Positions 1-10,619 are shown, counted from the first letter of the stretch. The stretch is 64,000 nt of DNA from Allobosea vaviloviae (GCF_001298265.1 NZ_LGSZ01000052.1:124001-188000); one strand, 5' to 3'. Notes: generated from the sequence alone by a model not told the origin. Numbers and translations are program-made.

Positions 1-891
1 GTCCGGATCGAGCCCGAGCGCCTTGCCGAAGCCGCCCTCGGCGCCGGTGAAGCGCCGCACATCCGGCTTCTGCGATGTCAGGGCCTCGTCGACATTCGCC
101 TTGGAGATCCCGAGTTCCTCGGCGTTGACGAGGGCGTAGTGAACCCATTTCACCACGTTGAACCAGGCGAAATCGTCGTTGCGGACGACCGGGCTGAGCG
201 GCTCCTTCGAGATCACGTCGGGCAGCACGATCGCGTCCGCCGGCTTCGTCAGCCGCAGGCGCTCGGCATAGAGGGCCGACTGGTCGCGGCTCAGCACGTC
301 GCACTGGCCGGACTGGAAGGCGGCGAAGGCATCTGCCGCATTCGGGAACGCCTTTTCGTCATAGCTCATCGAATTGGCGCGGAAGAAATCAGCGAGGTTC
401 AGCTGCGACGTCGTGCCGGCCTCGACGCAGATCTTGGCCTTGTCGAGTGCCAGCGCCCCGTCGACGCCGAGCGAGCGCCGGGCGAGGAAGCCCTGCCCGT
501 CATGATAGGTGATGCCGGCGAAGGCGAGGCCAAGCTCCGCCTCGCGCCCGAGCGTCCAGGTCGAGTTGCGCGAGAGCAGGTCGACCTTGGCCGCCTTCAA
601 CGCGTCGAAACGCTGGCTGGCCGAGAGCGGCGTGAAGCTGACCTTCTGCGGATCGCCCAGCACCGCCGCCGCCAGGGCACGGCAGAAATCCACGTCGAAC
701 CCGGTCCAGTTGCCCTGGGCATCCTTGTCGGAGAAGCCGCCCAGCCCCTCGCTGACCCCGCAGGCAAGCGTGCCGCGCTGCTTGACGGTATCGAGCGTGC
801 CCGCGCCCGCCTGACCTGCCAGAATGACGGCCAGCGCCCCGGCGGCGGCGGCGCCGCGCATGGACCGGCCAACCCATGAAGCCTTCGACAT
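1..891 (-). CDS. aapJ: General L-amino-acid ABC transporter, periplasmic binding protein (3' end cut by window edge)
   Basis: The frame opens at the ATG read from 891 and runs off the left edge; about 297 residues are visible of the roughly 340 usual for AapJ/BztA proteins. A signal peptide (MSKASW, a twin-Ala/Gly hydrophobic stretch, cleavage near GQAGA) leads into the family opening 'GTLDTVKQRGTLACGVSEG', then 'GNWTGFDVDFCRALAAAVLGD' and 'CVEAGTTSQLNL', typical of periplasmic amino-acid receptors of the Aap/Bzt branch. It should capture L-amino acids in the periplasm and deliver them to an AapQMP permease/ATPase, presumably encoded downstream beyond the edge. The assignment to the Aap branch rather than another polar amino-acid receptor comes from recall of conserved phrases. 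Confidence 0.8.
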   Translation of the reverse strand, partial: MSKASWVGRSMRGAAAAGALAVILAGQAGAGTLDTVKQRGTLACGVSEGLGGFSDKDAQGNWTGFDVDFCRALAAAVLGDPQKVSFTPLSASQRFDALKAAKVDLLSRNSTWTLGREAELGLAFAGITYHDGQGFLARRSLGVDGALALDKAKICVEAGTTSQLNLADFFRANSMSYDEKAFPNAADAFAAFQSGQCDVLSRDQSALYAERLRLTKPADAIVLPDVISKEPLSPVVRNDDFAWFNVVKWVHYALVNAEELGISKANVDEALTSQKPDVRRFTGAEGGFGKALGLDPD

Positions 892-934
892 GGTAGTCCC
901 CCCGTTCGATTCCGTGCCTGAGGCGGCCTTCGCG

Positions 935-1585
935 TTACAGCGAGGCCTTGTGGCGAATGATCACCTTGGTCCCAAGCGGCACCCGCTCGTAGAGATCGGC
1001 GATGTCGCCGTTAGCGAGCCGGAAGCAGCCCGACGAGATCGCCTCGCCGATGGTTTCGGGCTGGTTGGTGCCGTGGACGCGGAAGACCGTCGAGCCGAGA
1101 TAGAGCGCCCGCGCGCCCATCGGATTGCCCGGTCCGCCCGCCATGAAGCGCGGCAGATAGGGCTGCCGCTGCAGCATCTCCGGCGGCGGACGCCAGTCTG
1201 GCCATTCCGCCTTGCGGCTGACCTGAACCTGGCCGGACCACTGGAAGCCCTCGCGGCCGACGCCGATGCCGTAGCGCAGCGCGCGGCCATTGCCCTGCAC
1301 GACATAGAGAAAGCGCTCGGCCGACTGGATGATGACCGTGCCGGGCGGCTCGTTCGAGCGAAACAACACCATCTGCCGAGCAAAGGGCCCCTCGGTGATG
1401 CTGACCTCCTCGGTCGAGACGCGGCCGGGCTCGTCGCCGATATCCATGGTTTCCTGCGTGGCGGCGACAGGCTTCGGCTGGGCGGACGCCGTCTGCGTTG
1501 TCGACAGCGCAGCGATCGACAGCGCTGAAACGAGCACTGCCGCGAACACGCCTGCCCGCGAGGGCATCGTCATCCTGGATGTCAT
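935..1585 (-). CDS. L,D-transpeptidase (YkuD/ErfK family)
   Basis: A 216-residue exported protein: an N-terminal signal segment (about 12-36, ending TASA) followed by a YkuD domain. The catalytic signature is complete: His171 in HGTN and nucleophile Cys187 in SSGCFRL. Enzymes of this family form 3-3 cross-links in peptidoglycan or attach proteins to it in the periplasm. It starts with an ATG preceded by GAGGACTGAC. The lipoprotein gene upstream on the same strand ends only 14 bases earlier, so the two are probably co-transcribed. Which reaction this paralogue performs cannot be read from sequence. Confidence 0.88.
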   Translation of the reverse strand: MTSRMTMPSRAGVFAAVLVSALSIAALSTTQTASAQPKPVAATQETMDIGDEPGRVSTEEVSITEGPFARQMVLFRSNEPPGTVIIQSAERFLYVVQGNGRALRYGIGVGREGFQWSGQVQVSRKAEWPDWRPPPEMLQRQPYLPRFMAGGPGNPMGARALYLGSTVFRVHGTNQPETIGEAISSGCFRLANGDIADLYERVPLGTKVIIRHKASL

Positions 1586-1599
1586 GTCAGTCCTCCCGA

Positions 1600-2103
1600 T
1601 CAGCGGCAGCGCACATAGATGAAGGTGCCGTAGCGACGATGGGCATCGGGATCGACGAAACGCATCACCAGCATCGAATCCGTCGCCGACAGGATCTCGC
1701 GATCCTGCAGATCGCCGGGTGGCGCCTCGAAGCCGAGATAGGTACGCCCGCCCGGCCCGGCCTTGAGCCTGAGTTCGTAGAGTTTGGGGTCGTCGGCGAC
1801 ATGCATCATGACACCGTCCTGCGCGCCCTTGGTGATGACATAGGGCTGGCTGCAGCCGGCGCTGGCCTGCGTCTCGGTGCGCTTGCGATCCTTCTCATTG
1901 TGGAAGGAGGCGATGCCCCAGCGGCCGATCAGCTTGTCGGGGCCGATATGGCTCGGCACCGTGATCGCGGCTGCGACCTGTGTCTGCGGCGCACGTTCGC
2001 CTTCGCCGCTGGACAGGCAGCCGGCGAGCGTCAGGCCGATGCCGATCGACAAGAGCGGCCCGAGAACGATCCGCCGATGAAGCTGAATGCGTTTGCTGTC
2101 CAC
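1600..2103 (-). CDS. Putative lipoprotein of unknown function
   Basis: A 167-residue protein with a charged N-terminus, a hydrophobic segment and a lipobox LAGC (Cys29), so it is probably acylated and held in the cell envelope. The start is most likely the GTG at 2103, behind a G-rich GGGGGATGG stretch. The mature part has beta-like segments and a C-terminal 'MRFVDPDAHRRYGTFIYVRC'; I do not recognise a named family. It lies just upstream of, and in the same direction as, the L,D-transpeptidase gene, which suggests an envelope role; this is inference from context only. Confidence 0.7.
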   Translation of the reverse strand: MDSKRIQLHRRIVLGPLLSIGIGLTLAGCLSSGEGERAPQTQVAAAITVPSHIGPDKLIGRWGIASFHNEKDRKRTETQASAGCSQPYVITKGAQDGVMMHVADDPKLYELRLKAGPGGRTYLGFEAPPGDLQDREILSATDSMLVMRFVDPDAHRRYGTFIYVRCR

Positions 2104-2285
2104 GATCCATCCCCCGAATTCGCGCCGTTGCTCGCGCCGTTCCCGTCAACCGCCGGAGGAATTAGGGCACGGTTCCAGCCGCGGGGCAATCGTCGTTCGG
2201 GCATGCATCTGCCGCAACGGAATGGCGACGCGCGATCCGGCCTCCGCTCGAACGGGAAGGTCTTCGCGGCGCAAGCCGGCATCCC

Positions 2286-3194
2286 TCACGCCCTGCCCCG
2301 GGCGAGGCTGGCACGGGGCAGCACCGAGGCTGCGCCGCCGCGAAGGACCGGCAGCGCGGTGCGAATATGGTCTCCCAACGCCGTGGCGGTGGATGAGGGC
2401 CGCAACTCGGCGAATTCCAGGGCGATGCCGATCGCCGGAAGCGGCGGCAATCCGGCCGTCACGACATACAGATCCGGCGGGACGGCCGTCTGCGTCAGGA
2501 CGCTGATGGCCTGGCCGGACCGGGCGATGGCGATGAGTCCGGCCAGGCTGTTGCTGGCGAAGGCGACCCTGTAGCGCCGATCCGCGGCCTGCATCGCGTC
2601 GCAGGCGGCCCGGTGATCCAGCGTCATCGGCGCCGACAGCGCCAGCGGAAGCGTGGCCTGGTCGAGAATGTCCGGCCTTTCCGCGTCGGCGACCCAGACG
2701 AAATTCTCCCTCCGGATGATCTCGGCGCCAGTGGGATCGGGCAGCGAGACGAGCGCCATCTCGATCTGCCGGCGATGCAGCAGCGGGCGCAGTTCCGAGG
2801 TCGGCGCACAGACCATGCGCAGCTCGACATCGGGATGCAGGGCGCAGAAGCCCCGCAGCAGCTCGGGCAGGAACGCGATCGAATAGTCCTCCGGGCAGCC
2901 GAGGCTGACAGAGCCCTTCAATCCCGTTCCGCGCATGTCGGCGAGGATGTCGTCATGCTTGGCAAGCAAAGACTCAGCATGTGCCAGGAGCTTTTCGCCC
3001 GCCATGGTCAGCCGCACGCCCGATCCGCTGCGATGCAACAGAGGCTGCCCGGTCACCGCTTCCAGACGCTGCATCTGCATGCTCAGCGCCGACTGCGTCC
3101 GTCCCACCTGCATCGAGGCAACGCTGATCGAGCCGGTGCGGGCGACGACGGCGAAGTTCCGAAGCAAGGCGAGATCGAGCGTGCGCATCGCCAT
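2286..3194 (-). CDS. dgdR: LysR-family regulator, divergent from dgdA (DgdR-like)
   Basis: 302 residues. N-terminal winged helix-turn-helix (about 5-63: 'LALLRNFAVVARTGSISVAS', 'QSALSMQMQRLEAVTGQPLL'), then a periplasmic-binding-protein-like effector domain from about residue 90. It is transcribed away from the dgdA gene across a gap of about 95 bases, the classic arrangement for a LysR regulator and its target; in Burkholderia DgdR represses dgdA until a dialkyl amino acid such as 2-methylalanine is present. The function as DgdR rests on this context. Start chosen at ATG 3194; an ATG six bases downstream is also possible. Confidence 0.8.
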   Translation of the reverse strand: MAMRTLDLALLRNFAVVARTGSISVASMQVGRTQSALSMQMQRLEAVTGQPLLHRSGSGVRLTMAGEKLLAHAESLLAKHDDILADMRGTGLKGSVSLGCPEDYSIAFLPELLRGFCALHPDVELRMVCAPTSELRPLLHRRQIEMALVSLPDPTGAEIIRRENFVWVADAERPDILDQATLPLALSAPMTLDHRAACDAMQAADRRYRVAFASNSLAGLIAIARSGQAISVLTQTAVPPDLYVVTAGLPPLPAIGIALEFAELRPSSTATALGDHIRTALPVLRGGAASVLPRASLARGRA

Positions 3195-3255
3195 CAAAAT
3201 AATCGATATCGGCTTGAAAGACTATCAATTTGCGCAGTGCAACATGCGTGGCTAG

Positions 3256-4599
<1,344 letters not shown>

Positions 4600-4812
4600 G
4601 TTTGGCGCAAAGACACCGCGAGCGCTGAGCGAGTGAGCGCGATGCGTCCCAAAGCGCTAGATCTGCCCTGCTCTGGAACGCATGCAACCGTCATTCATGC
4701 TTGCACGGTGCCAGAGGATCATGCCGCATGTCGATGACGCTATCCTAATTCACATGCGACAGGACGAACCCGCGCGGCAGCGCCGCCGGGGCGAATTTGA
4801 GCCCCGTTGGCG

Positions 4813-5049
4813 TCACATGCCGCCGGTTCGGCGGTCATAGGGATAGTAATCGGCCGCCGGCGTGACCGGTTGAGTATCCTTGGCAGGCGTCGGGGGCGTT
4901 GCCGGCTTGGAGGGCGCCGTCCGCGGATGCTCCGCAGCCCCTCGGTGTTTAGACGTGTTGACAGATCGACCAGCCCAGCCGCTCTGGCTGAACGCCTGCC
5001 CGAACTGCCCGACAAGCAGAATCGTTGTTACAGCACAAATCCGCAGCAT
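4813..5049 (-). CDS. Small exported Pro-rich protein
   Basis: 78 residues from the ATG at 5049, which has a strong AGGAGAG eight bases upstream; an in-frame upstream extension has no comparable site. Residues 1-22 form a signal peptide (MLRICAVTTILLVGQFGQAFSQ). The mature part is short, basic and rich in Pro, Thr and Ala, ending YYPYDRRTGGM, so it is probably unstructured in the periplasm. I recognise no family. It stands alone between dgdA and a gene-poor patch. Confidence 0.55.
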   Translation of the reverse strand: MLRICAVTTILLVGQFGQAFSQSGWAGRSVNTSKHRGAAEHPRTAPSKPATPPTPAKDTQPVTPAADYYPYDRRTGGM

Positions 5050-5773
5050 GAAAGTCCTCTCCTGATGATGTCCATGTCGTTGATCGATGAGAGCATATGT
5101 TCGGAAACCAGATCGACTTAGGTAATCGATCGAATATGGCCTTGCGATACTGTCCAATCACTGTCCCTCGACGCCCCAGCCGACCTTGGCCGACTGCCGT
5201 TTGAACGATCCGCTGCAACAACGCACAGCGTCGAAGAAACGCACGACGAAAAGCCCGGTGAAGCGTCGTTGCGATCAGGCGACCAAATTGACCGGCCTCG
5301 ACCAGGTCGGCAGGGCCGGAGCCTTGCGCTTCGAAGCTGACCCGCATCGATCTTGCAGCGCCATTGGCGCCGCACGCCGGACGGAGACGCAGCGTCGATG
5401 CTGCCGTGGCTTTGCGTCTTGGATACAAGCCGCAAAGGTGCGGTAAGCCGATGGGCAGAAACATCACATGGCATGACGCGCTCCGTCGCGACGCCGGATC
5501 CTGCGTCGATGAAGAGTTCGCTGCAGCGTGGTCAAGCGCACATCAACTTGCTTCACGGACGCGTGTTGACCCGGCCTTCAGGGTGATTTTCCGCTCACTG
5601 ACGCAGTTAAGCAGCATATCGGCCGCCATCGGCGGTGCCGAAGCTGCGAGCCATCCAGTCGGTTTTCCATGGATTGTCGAGGCAGGCGGCGGCCGTCTCG
5701 GCCTGCCCGCAAGGCCCGAGGTGCTGCACAGGCGCGGCCGTGTGCTGCGGTCACGGCGGTCTCACGGCGTCGT
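5050..5773. other. Gene-poor lower-GC region, no gene recognised
   Basis: About 720 bases in which open frames exist on both strands, but none has a convincing ribosome-binding site, domain or codon pattern. I looked specifically for an ECF sigma factor gene, expected upstream of nrsF, and found neither an intact one nor a recognisable fragment. The left part presumably holds the promoter of the small exported protein. Confidence 0.5.
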
Positions 5774-5799
5774 GTAACTTTTGCGACGTCGAGAGCGAA
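5774..5799 (+). promoter_or_regulatory. SigF-type ECF promoter upstream of nrsF
   Basis: GTAACT (5774-5779), a spacer of exactly 16 bases, then CGAA (5796-5799). This fits the SigF-dependent promoter described in Caulobacter (GTAACC-N16-CGAA) with one mismatch. It lies 32 bases before the nrsF start codon, a usual distance for a short leader. That the sigma factor regulated by NrsF drives this gene is inference. Confidence 0.6.
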
Positions 5800-5830
5800 C
5801 TTCACCTTATTCAGACCAGACGAGGAGGCC

Positions 5831-6472
5831 ATGGGAACCGATCAGCTGATAGCCCTGATAGCCGCCGACAATGACAAGGTTGCGCCAGTCGCTCTGCGCC
5901 GTATCACCTGGGCCGTAGCAATCGCTGCTCTGGGAGCCTGCGGCCTTATGGTGTCGATCACCATTGGTAAACGAGGCGATCTCGCCAATGCCTCAACGAC
6001 TTTCCCGGTGTTGGCAAAGGTGATCCTCGGCACTTGCATAGCCGGGCTCGCGCTCATCGCGTTCCAGCGGAGCCTGAGGCCAGGGGTCAAGCCAGGCTGG
6101 CCGGCCCTCTTGCTTTCCGCGCCGATGGTCGTGTTGGCTTGCCTTGCATTCCTTGCATTGAGCCAGGCTCCGGCTGAAAGCCGTGGGGCGATGATATTTG
6201 GCCGAAATTGGCTCGTTTGTCTGGTTGCCGTCCCGCTATATGCGCTTTTGCCGCTCGCGGGATTTGTTGTCGTCGCTCGCAGGGGCGCGCCTGTCGACGA
6301 GGTCTCGACCGGCATATTCGCCGGACTTGCCGCCGCTGGCTTGTCCACGATCGCCTATAGCCTGCATTGTTCAGACGATACGATGCCCTTTCTCGCGACA
6401 TGGTACTCGCTCGCCATGGCCATCGAAGCGGGCTTGGGAGCTTTCGCCTTCCCGCGCCTCGTGCGGTGGTGA
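5831..6472 (+). CDS. nrsF: NrsF/DUF1109 family membrane anti-sigma factor
   Basis: 213 residues, essentially six transmembrane segments after a short cytoplasmic N-terminus. The C-terminal 'SLHCSDDTMPFLATWYSLA' is the DUF1109 family hallmark containing the conserved Cys and His. In Caulobacter NrsF holds the ECF sigma factor SigF at the inner membrane and releases it on chromate or cadmium stress. The start ATG is preceded by GAGGAGG. Normally the sigma gene lies directly upstream; here it does not, so this is an orphan copy with a SigF-like promoter. Confidence 0.85.
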   Translation: MGTDQLIALIAADNDKVAPVALRRITWAVAIAALGACGLMVSITIGKRGDLANASTTFPVLAKVILGTCIAGLALIAFQRSLRPGVKPGWPALLLSAPMVVLACLAFLALSQAPAESRGAMIFGRNWLVCLVAVPLYALLPLAGFVVVARRGAPVDEVSTGIFAGLAAAGLSTIAYSLHCSDDTMPFLATWYSLAMAIEAGLGAFAFPRLVRW

Positions 6473-6595
6473 TGGCAAATCGCATCCTTGCCGCGCATCC
6501 CGTCGATACCCGCAAGGGCGAGCAGCGCACGCCACCGCTCCGGGCAATCGATCCAAGCGGCAAGGCCGGCTGCGGACACCGAAGGAGCGGGTGGT

Positions 6596-6736
6596 CACCA
6601 GATTCGCCGCGCAATCGAACGCCACTATCGCGTATGCGACGACCACTTCGATGACCGGACGTGTATGACCGGGAACGCGTATGCGATCGCTGACATCTCC
6701 GCCTGGGGCGGGCTCGACCGCGCCTCGCGCGCATCC
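6596..6736 (+). pseudogene. Remnant of a glutathione S-transferase gene
   Basis: One frame reads 'RAIERHYRVCDDHFDDRTCM' followed by TGNAYAIADISAWGGLDRAS, which matches the C-terminal helical part of YfcG-type GSTs (the usual form is RHYRVLDDHL...W..GD.YTIADISAWGWLDRA). No N-terminal thioredoxin fold precedes it and the frame decays after 'RASKGIRS', so only about 45 codons of a former gene remain. It sits directly before the intact yghU, a GST of a different subgroup. Confidence 0.6.
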
Positions 6737-6750
6737 AAGGGTATAAGATC

Positions 6751-7629
6751 ATGACCGAGAGCACCGAGTACGTCCCGCCGAAGGTCTGGACCTGGGACAA
6801 GGCCAGTGGCGGCCGCTTCGCCAATATCAACCGCCCGGTCGCCGGCGCGACCCATGACAAGGAGCTGCCGGTCGGCAGACATCCCCTGCAGCTCTATTCG
6901 CTGGGTACGCCCAATGGCGTGAAGGTCACGGTGATGCTGGAGGAGTTGCTGGCGTTGGGCCACAGCGGCGCCGAATACGACGCCTGGCTGATCAAGATCG
7001 GCGACGGCGACCAGTTCGGCTCGGGCTTCGTCGGGATCAATCCCAATTCGAAGATTCCGGCGCTGGCCGACCATAGCGGGCCCACGCCGATCCGCGTCTT
7101 CGAATCCGGCGCGATCCTGATGTATCTCGCCGAGAAATTCGGCGCATTCCTGCCGACTGAGCCGGCGGCGCGGGCCGAGACACTGTCCTGGTTGTTCTGG
7201 CAGATGGGCTCGGCCCCGTTCCTTGGCGGCGGGTTCGGCCACTTCTACGCCTATGCGCCGGTCAAGCTGGAATATCCGATCAACCGCTACGCCATGGAGG
7301 TGAAGCGCCAGCTCGACGTCCTCGACCAGCGTCTCGCCGAAAACGAGTTCGTCGCCGGCCAAGACTACACCATCGCCGACATGGCGATCTGGCCCTGGTA
7401 TGGCGGGCTGGTGAAAGGCTGGCAGTACGGCGCGGCGGAGTTCCTCTCAGTGCAGACCTATACCAACGTGATCCGCTGGGCCGATCAGCTTCTGGACCGT
7501 CCGGCTGTCGCGCGCGGCCGCATGGTCAACCGCACCACGGGCGAGCCCTCCAGCCAGTTGCTGGAGCGCCACGACGCCGGCGATTTCGACACCCGGACGC
7601 AAGACAAGCTGCTTGAAGGAAGGGAGTGA
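6751..7629 (+). CDS. yghU: YghU-type glutathione S-transferase (disulfide-bond reductase)
   Basis: 292 residues, colinear with E. coli YghU (288 residues): 'VWTWDKASGGRFANINRPV', 'LYSLGTPNGVKVTVMLEELL', 'NPNSKIPAL', 'VFESGAILMYLAEKFG' and a C-terminal 'GQDYTIADMAIWPWYGG'. The family belongs to the nu class: it binds two glutathiones and reduces disulfides, with weak peroxidase activity and poor classical transferase activity. Cytosolic. It follows a GST remnant; no operon partner is visible downstream. Confidence 0.92.
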   Translation: MTESTEYVPPKVWTWDKASGGRFANINRPVAGATHDKELPVGRHPLQLYSLGTPNGVKVTVMLEELLALGHSGAEYDAWLIKIGDGDQFGSGFVGINPNSKIPALADHSGPTPIRVFESGAILMYLAEKFGAFLPTEPAARAETLSWLFWQMGSAPFLGGGFGHFYAYAPVKLEYPINRYAMEVKRQLDVLDQRLAENEFVAGQDYTIADMAIWPWYGGLVKGWQYGAAEFLSVQTYTNVIRWADQLLDRPAVARGRMVNRTTGEPSSQLLERHDAGDFDTRTQDKLLEGRE

Positions 7630-7942
7630 CACCATTCGATGCTGTTGACGCCCAGCTCGGCGAGTGCCTGCCTCGATAGTGCGCCGTCGTTGTTCGCCCG
7701 ACTGATCCGCTGAGGCTGCGCCATGACTCCTTCGACGGGAATCGGGCGAAGGGCGTGATCCGTTGCGATGATGGATGGCCAGCGGCTATCAACAATGGTG
7801 CTAAAGCCTGCCAACTGGCTGAAGCCTGCCAACTGATCGTCGGGCCCGGATCGATCCGGGTCGTCGGTCGCAACGACACCTTCGAGAGAAACCTGCGAAG
7901 CTGTGCCCAGGGCGCGGCGTGGTTTGCAGTGTTGATCGGACA
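7630..7942. other. Non-coding flank between yghU and the tRNA, with a short tandem repeat
   Basis: No supported gene. Open frames here run straight through the tRNA and give the nonsense typical of translated tRNA DNA. Around 7803-7836 an 18-base unit containing AAGCCTGCCAACTG occurs twice in tandem. No integrase, att-like duplicate of the tRNA 3' end or mobile element was found, although a tRNA flank is a common integration site. Confidence 0.4.
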
Positions 7943-8018
7943 TGGTGGGCCGGGCCGGACTCGAACCGGCACCGGCGCTGTTATGAGCAGCGAGCTCTAA
8001 CCATTGAGCTACCGGCCC
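7943..8018 (-). tRNA. tRNA with anticodon CAT (Met or Ile2)
   Basis: Read on the minus strand the cloverleaf is complete: acceptor GGGCCGG pairs with CCGGCCC, D-stem GCTC/GAGC, anticodon stem CGCTG/CAGCG around loop CTCATAA, T-stem GCCGG/CCGGC around TTCGAGT, discriminator A and an encoded CCA. It is 76 bases including CCA. The anticodon CAT fits elongator tRNA-Met or the tRNA-Ile whose C34 is converted to lysidine; it is not initiator-like because the first pair is G-C. I cannot separate Met from Ile2 by eye. Confidence 0.93.
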
Positions 8019-8145
8019 GCACTCCGCGTACCATCGCCAGCGCCGGTCAAGCAAGGCTCCTGCTCGTCGAAACACTGAAGCTTGCGAAACGACACGGCTT
8101 GGCAACGCGAAGGTTTGCCAAATGCAAAGGCCTGCCAAAGGCAAA

Positions 8146-8173
8146 GGCCCTGCCATCGCATGACGGCAGGGCC
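8146..8173 (-). terminator. Hairpin terminator of the chemoreceptor gene
   Basis: GGCCCTGCC (8146-8154) and GGCAGGGCC (8165-8173) form a perfect 9-bp stem around a 10-base loop. It begins 47 bases past the stop of the chemoreceptor gene and, on that strand, is followed by a T-rich stretch (GGCCTTTGCCTTTGGC) rather than a clean T run. Confidence 0.6.
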
Positions 8174-8219
8174 TGAACTGTGGGGTGGCCTTGTCCGGCT
8201 CGGCAGGCCGACCCGGATA

Positions 8220-10619
8220 TCAGGCGGCCCTGGCGACCGGCTCGTCGGCGCCGTGGCCTTCCCGGAAGCGGAAGCGGGCGATGTGCTCGCTGAGCGCGCG
8301 GGTCTGCTCGTCGGTGAGCGCCAGCGCAGCATTGGTCTCCTCGACCAGCGCCGCATTCTGGTGGGCCATCGTGCCGATGCCGTCGATCTCGGTGTTGATC
8401 GCCGAGACGTCGCTCGCCTGGTTCTTCGCCGTCAGCGAGATGCCGTTCATCAGCCCGGTCAGATCGTTGACCGAGGACACGATGGCCTCGAACATCGCCG
8501 CCGTTTCCTCGACCAGCCCGACGCCCACCTTGACGTCGCCATGGGCGGCCTCGACCAGCTTCTTGACGTCGTTGGAGGCGTCCGCCGAGCGCTTGGCGAG
8601 GCTGCGCACCTCGGTCGCGACCACCGCGAAGCCGCGTCCGCTGTCACCGGCGCGCGCCGCCTCGACGGCTGCGTTCAGCGCCAGGAGATTGGTCTGGAAG
8701 GCGATCTCGTCGATCATCGCGATGACCTCGGAGATCTTGTTCGAGGAGGTGCGGATGCGCTGCATCGCTTCGAGCGCAGACGCGACCACCTTCTCGCCCT
8801 GCTGGGCCTGGCTCTCGGCGCCCTCGGCCATGCCGGTCGCCTGGGCGGCTTCCGACGCGGTCTTCTTCACCGTGCCGGCGAAGGCGCCGAGCTGGTTGGT
8901 CGCCATGGAGACGGCGTTGCTCTCCTCGCTCGTGCGCTGGGCGAGATCGGTGACGCCGTCGAGGATCTCCGTCGTGGCGCTGCGCACCGCCGTGACCGTC
9001 TCGGAGAGCTTGGCAAGCGTGCTCTCGAACTCGTTCGCAAGGCCGTTGGTGCCGTGCTTCAGCTCAGCGAAGGCGCCTTGGTAGAGGCCCTCGACGCGCG
9101 TCGAGAGCTGTCCGGCGGAAAGCTCCGCCAGCACGTCGCAGGTCTCCTGCAGACCGCCCTGCACCGTCTCCAGCAATTCATTGACCGATCCGGCGAGCGC
9201 ATTCAGCTCGGCGTCGGCGAAGTTGGCCTGGACGCGACGGCTGAAATCGCCCGCGGCTGCGGCGGCGACGACCTCGCCGAAGGCCGCGCCCAGCTCCTGC
9301 ATCATCTCGCGGCGCTGGCTTTGCGCCAGGGCGTCGTCCTCGATCTTGGCAGCTTCGGCGGCGCGCAGCGCCACGGCATTGTCGCGGAAGAGCAGCACGC
9401 TCTTGGAAATGTCGGAGACCTCGTCATTGCCCTTGATCTCGACGACGGTCTCCAGCGCGCCGTCGGCAATCGCCCGCGTCGCGGCCCAGAGCCGGTTCAG
9501 GCGGCCGATGATCACAGGCCGGACATAGAACAGCGAGAGCATCAGCGCGATCAGCAGCGAACCGATGCCGACGGAGCCGAGCCACATCTTGCTCTGCTCG
9601 ATCAGCGTCTCCGTCGAACTGCTGGCGGCAAGAGATTCGCCGCGGGCGCCTTCGACGAGCTTTTCGACCTGGCCGCGAAGGGTCATGGCCCCCCGGTCGA
9701 CATCCTTGAGGGTCGCTGCGATCTGGGCGAGCGTTGCCAGGTCGCGCTGGCGTGCCTCGACGATGCCGTTGCGACCCTCGCCGATCGCGAGGACCCCTTC
9801 GACCACCTGATTGCGGAAGGGATTCGGCGCCACGTTTTCGGCCGCGGTCAGCTCCAGGCGAATCCGCAAGGCGGTCGCATTGAAGCGAGCCTGTGCCACA
9901 TCGAGGCGGGCCTTGTCGGGTATTTGCCCCGTCTCGCGCAGCATGCCCATGACTTCGTTGACCTGCGCTTCGAGCTTGCGGGCGAAATCGAAGACCGGGA
10001 AGTCCTTGTCGTTCAGGGTCTTCATGGCTGCATCGAGCTGCTCGCCGCTCAGCCCCTTGATGCTCTCGATGCCAATGGTGACATTGAAGCGTGCCTCATC
10101 GGCTTCCGAGCCGACCACGCCGCTGAACACCCGGCCTGCCTTGGTGAGGTTCTCCAGCGACGTGTTCATCGCCGCCGTATTGCGCATCCGGGCGCCGGTG
10201 AGATCGTTGATGTCGTTGATGGCACGTGACAGGTCGTCCACTGCGGTCTGGATCGGCTTCATGTCGAGGCCGCTCAGCGAACCGATCCGGCGGATGAGGT
10301 CGAACTGGCGAGCCTCGATCTTGTCGAGGTCATTGGTCAAGGCTGCGCGCTGCTGGACGTTCTCGACGTCCAGGAAACGCGGTGCGAGCGCTGTCGACTG
10401 CGTGGCTGCCTGGGATAGTTCGAGAGCGAGCTCGACCATCGGCATCTTCCGGCCGGCCATGTCCTGGACGGTCACGCCGATCCTGCCATAGGACAACCAG
10501 GCCACACCGGAAGCGACGATGGTCAGCGCGGTCATCAGCCCCAGCGCCGCATAGATGCGGGCGCCGATACCGATACGCGCCGTCCTGCGCTGGCTGGAGG
10601 GCTTGGTGTCATTCGTCAT
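8220..10619 (-). CDS. Methyl-accepting chemotaxis protein
   Basis: 799 residues from the ATG at 10619, which has GGAGAG seven bases upstream; a longer in-frame extension lacks a site. Transmembrane helix 1 at about 20-42, a long periplasmic sensor of mostly helical character (about 45-330), transmembrane helix 2 near 345-367, HAMP, a second linker/HAMP-like repeat and the cytoplasmic signalling domain with the conserved hairpin tip '[20 protein letters not shown]'. It should pass ligand binding to CheA/CheW. No C-terminal CheR-tethering pentapeptide is seen. Ligand unknown. Its upstream region contains a CtrA-type box. Confidence 0.9.
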   Translation of the reverse strand: MTNDTKPSSQRRTARIGIGARIYAALGLMTALTIVASGVAWLSYGRIGVTVQDMAGRKMPMVELALELSQAATQSTALAPRFLDVENVQQRAALTNDLDKIEARQFDLIRRIGSLSGLDMKPIQTAVDDLSRAINDINDLTGARMRNTAAMNTSLENLTKAGRVFSGVVGSEADEARFNVTIGIESIKGLSGEQLDAAMKTLNDKDFPVFDFARKLEAQVNEVMGMLRETGQIPDKARLDVAQARFNATALRIRLELTAAENVAPNPFRNQVVEGVLAIGEGRNGIVEARQRDLATLAQIAATLKDVDRGAMTLRGQVEKLVEGARGESLAASSSTETLIEQSKMWLGSVGIGSLLIALMLSLFYVRPVIIGRLNRLWAATRAIADGALETVVEIKGNDEVSDISKSVLLFRDNAVALRAAEAAKIEDDALAQSQRREMMQELGAAFGEVVAAAAAGDFSRRVQANFADAELNALAGSVNELLETVQGGLQETCDVLAELSAGQLSTRVEGLYQGAFAELKHGTNGLANEFESTLAKLSETVTAVRSATTEILDGVTDLAQRTSEESNAVSMATNQLGAFAGTVKKTASEAAQATGMAEGAESQAQQGEKVVASALEAMQRIRTSSNKISEVIAMIDEIAFQTNLLALNAAVEAARAGDSGRGFAVVATEVRSLAKRSADASNDVKKLVEAAHGDVKVGVGLVEETAAMFEAIVSSVNDLTGLMNGISLTAKNQASDVSAINTEIDGIGTMAHQNAALVEETNAALALTDEQTRALSEHIARFRFREGHGADEPVARAA

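Noticed and set aside
5050..5773. A possible ECF sigma factor gene upstream of nrsF
   Set aside because: I looked for region 2 and region 4 motifs in all frames and found none; the frames are low-quality.
7485..8156. A 223-codon minus-strand frame crossing the tRNA
   Set aside because: Its middle (GPVAQWLELAAHNSAGAGSS) is the well-known false translation of tRNA DNA. The end also overlaps yghU antisense.
7630..8160. Integration site of a genomic island at the tRNA
   Set aside because: No integrase, no duplicated tRNA 3' end and no cargo genes were found; neighbours look like normal chromosome.
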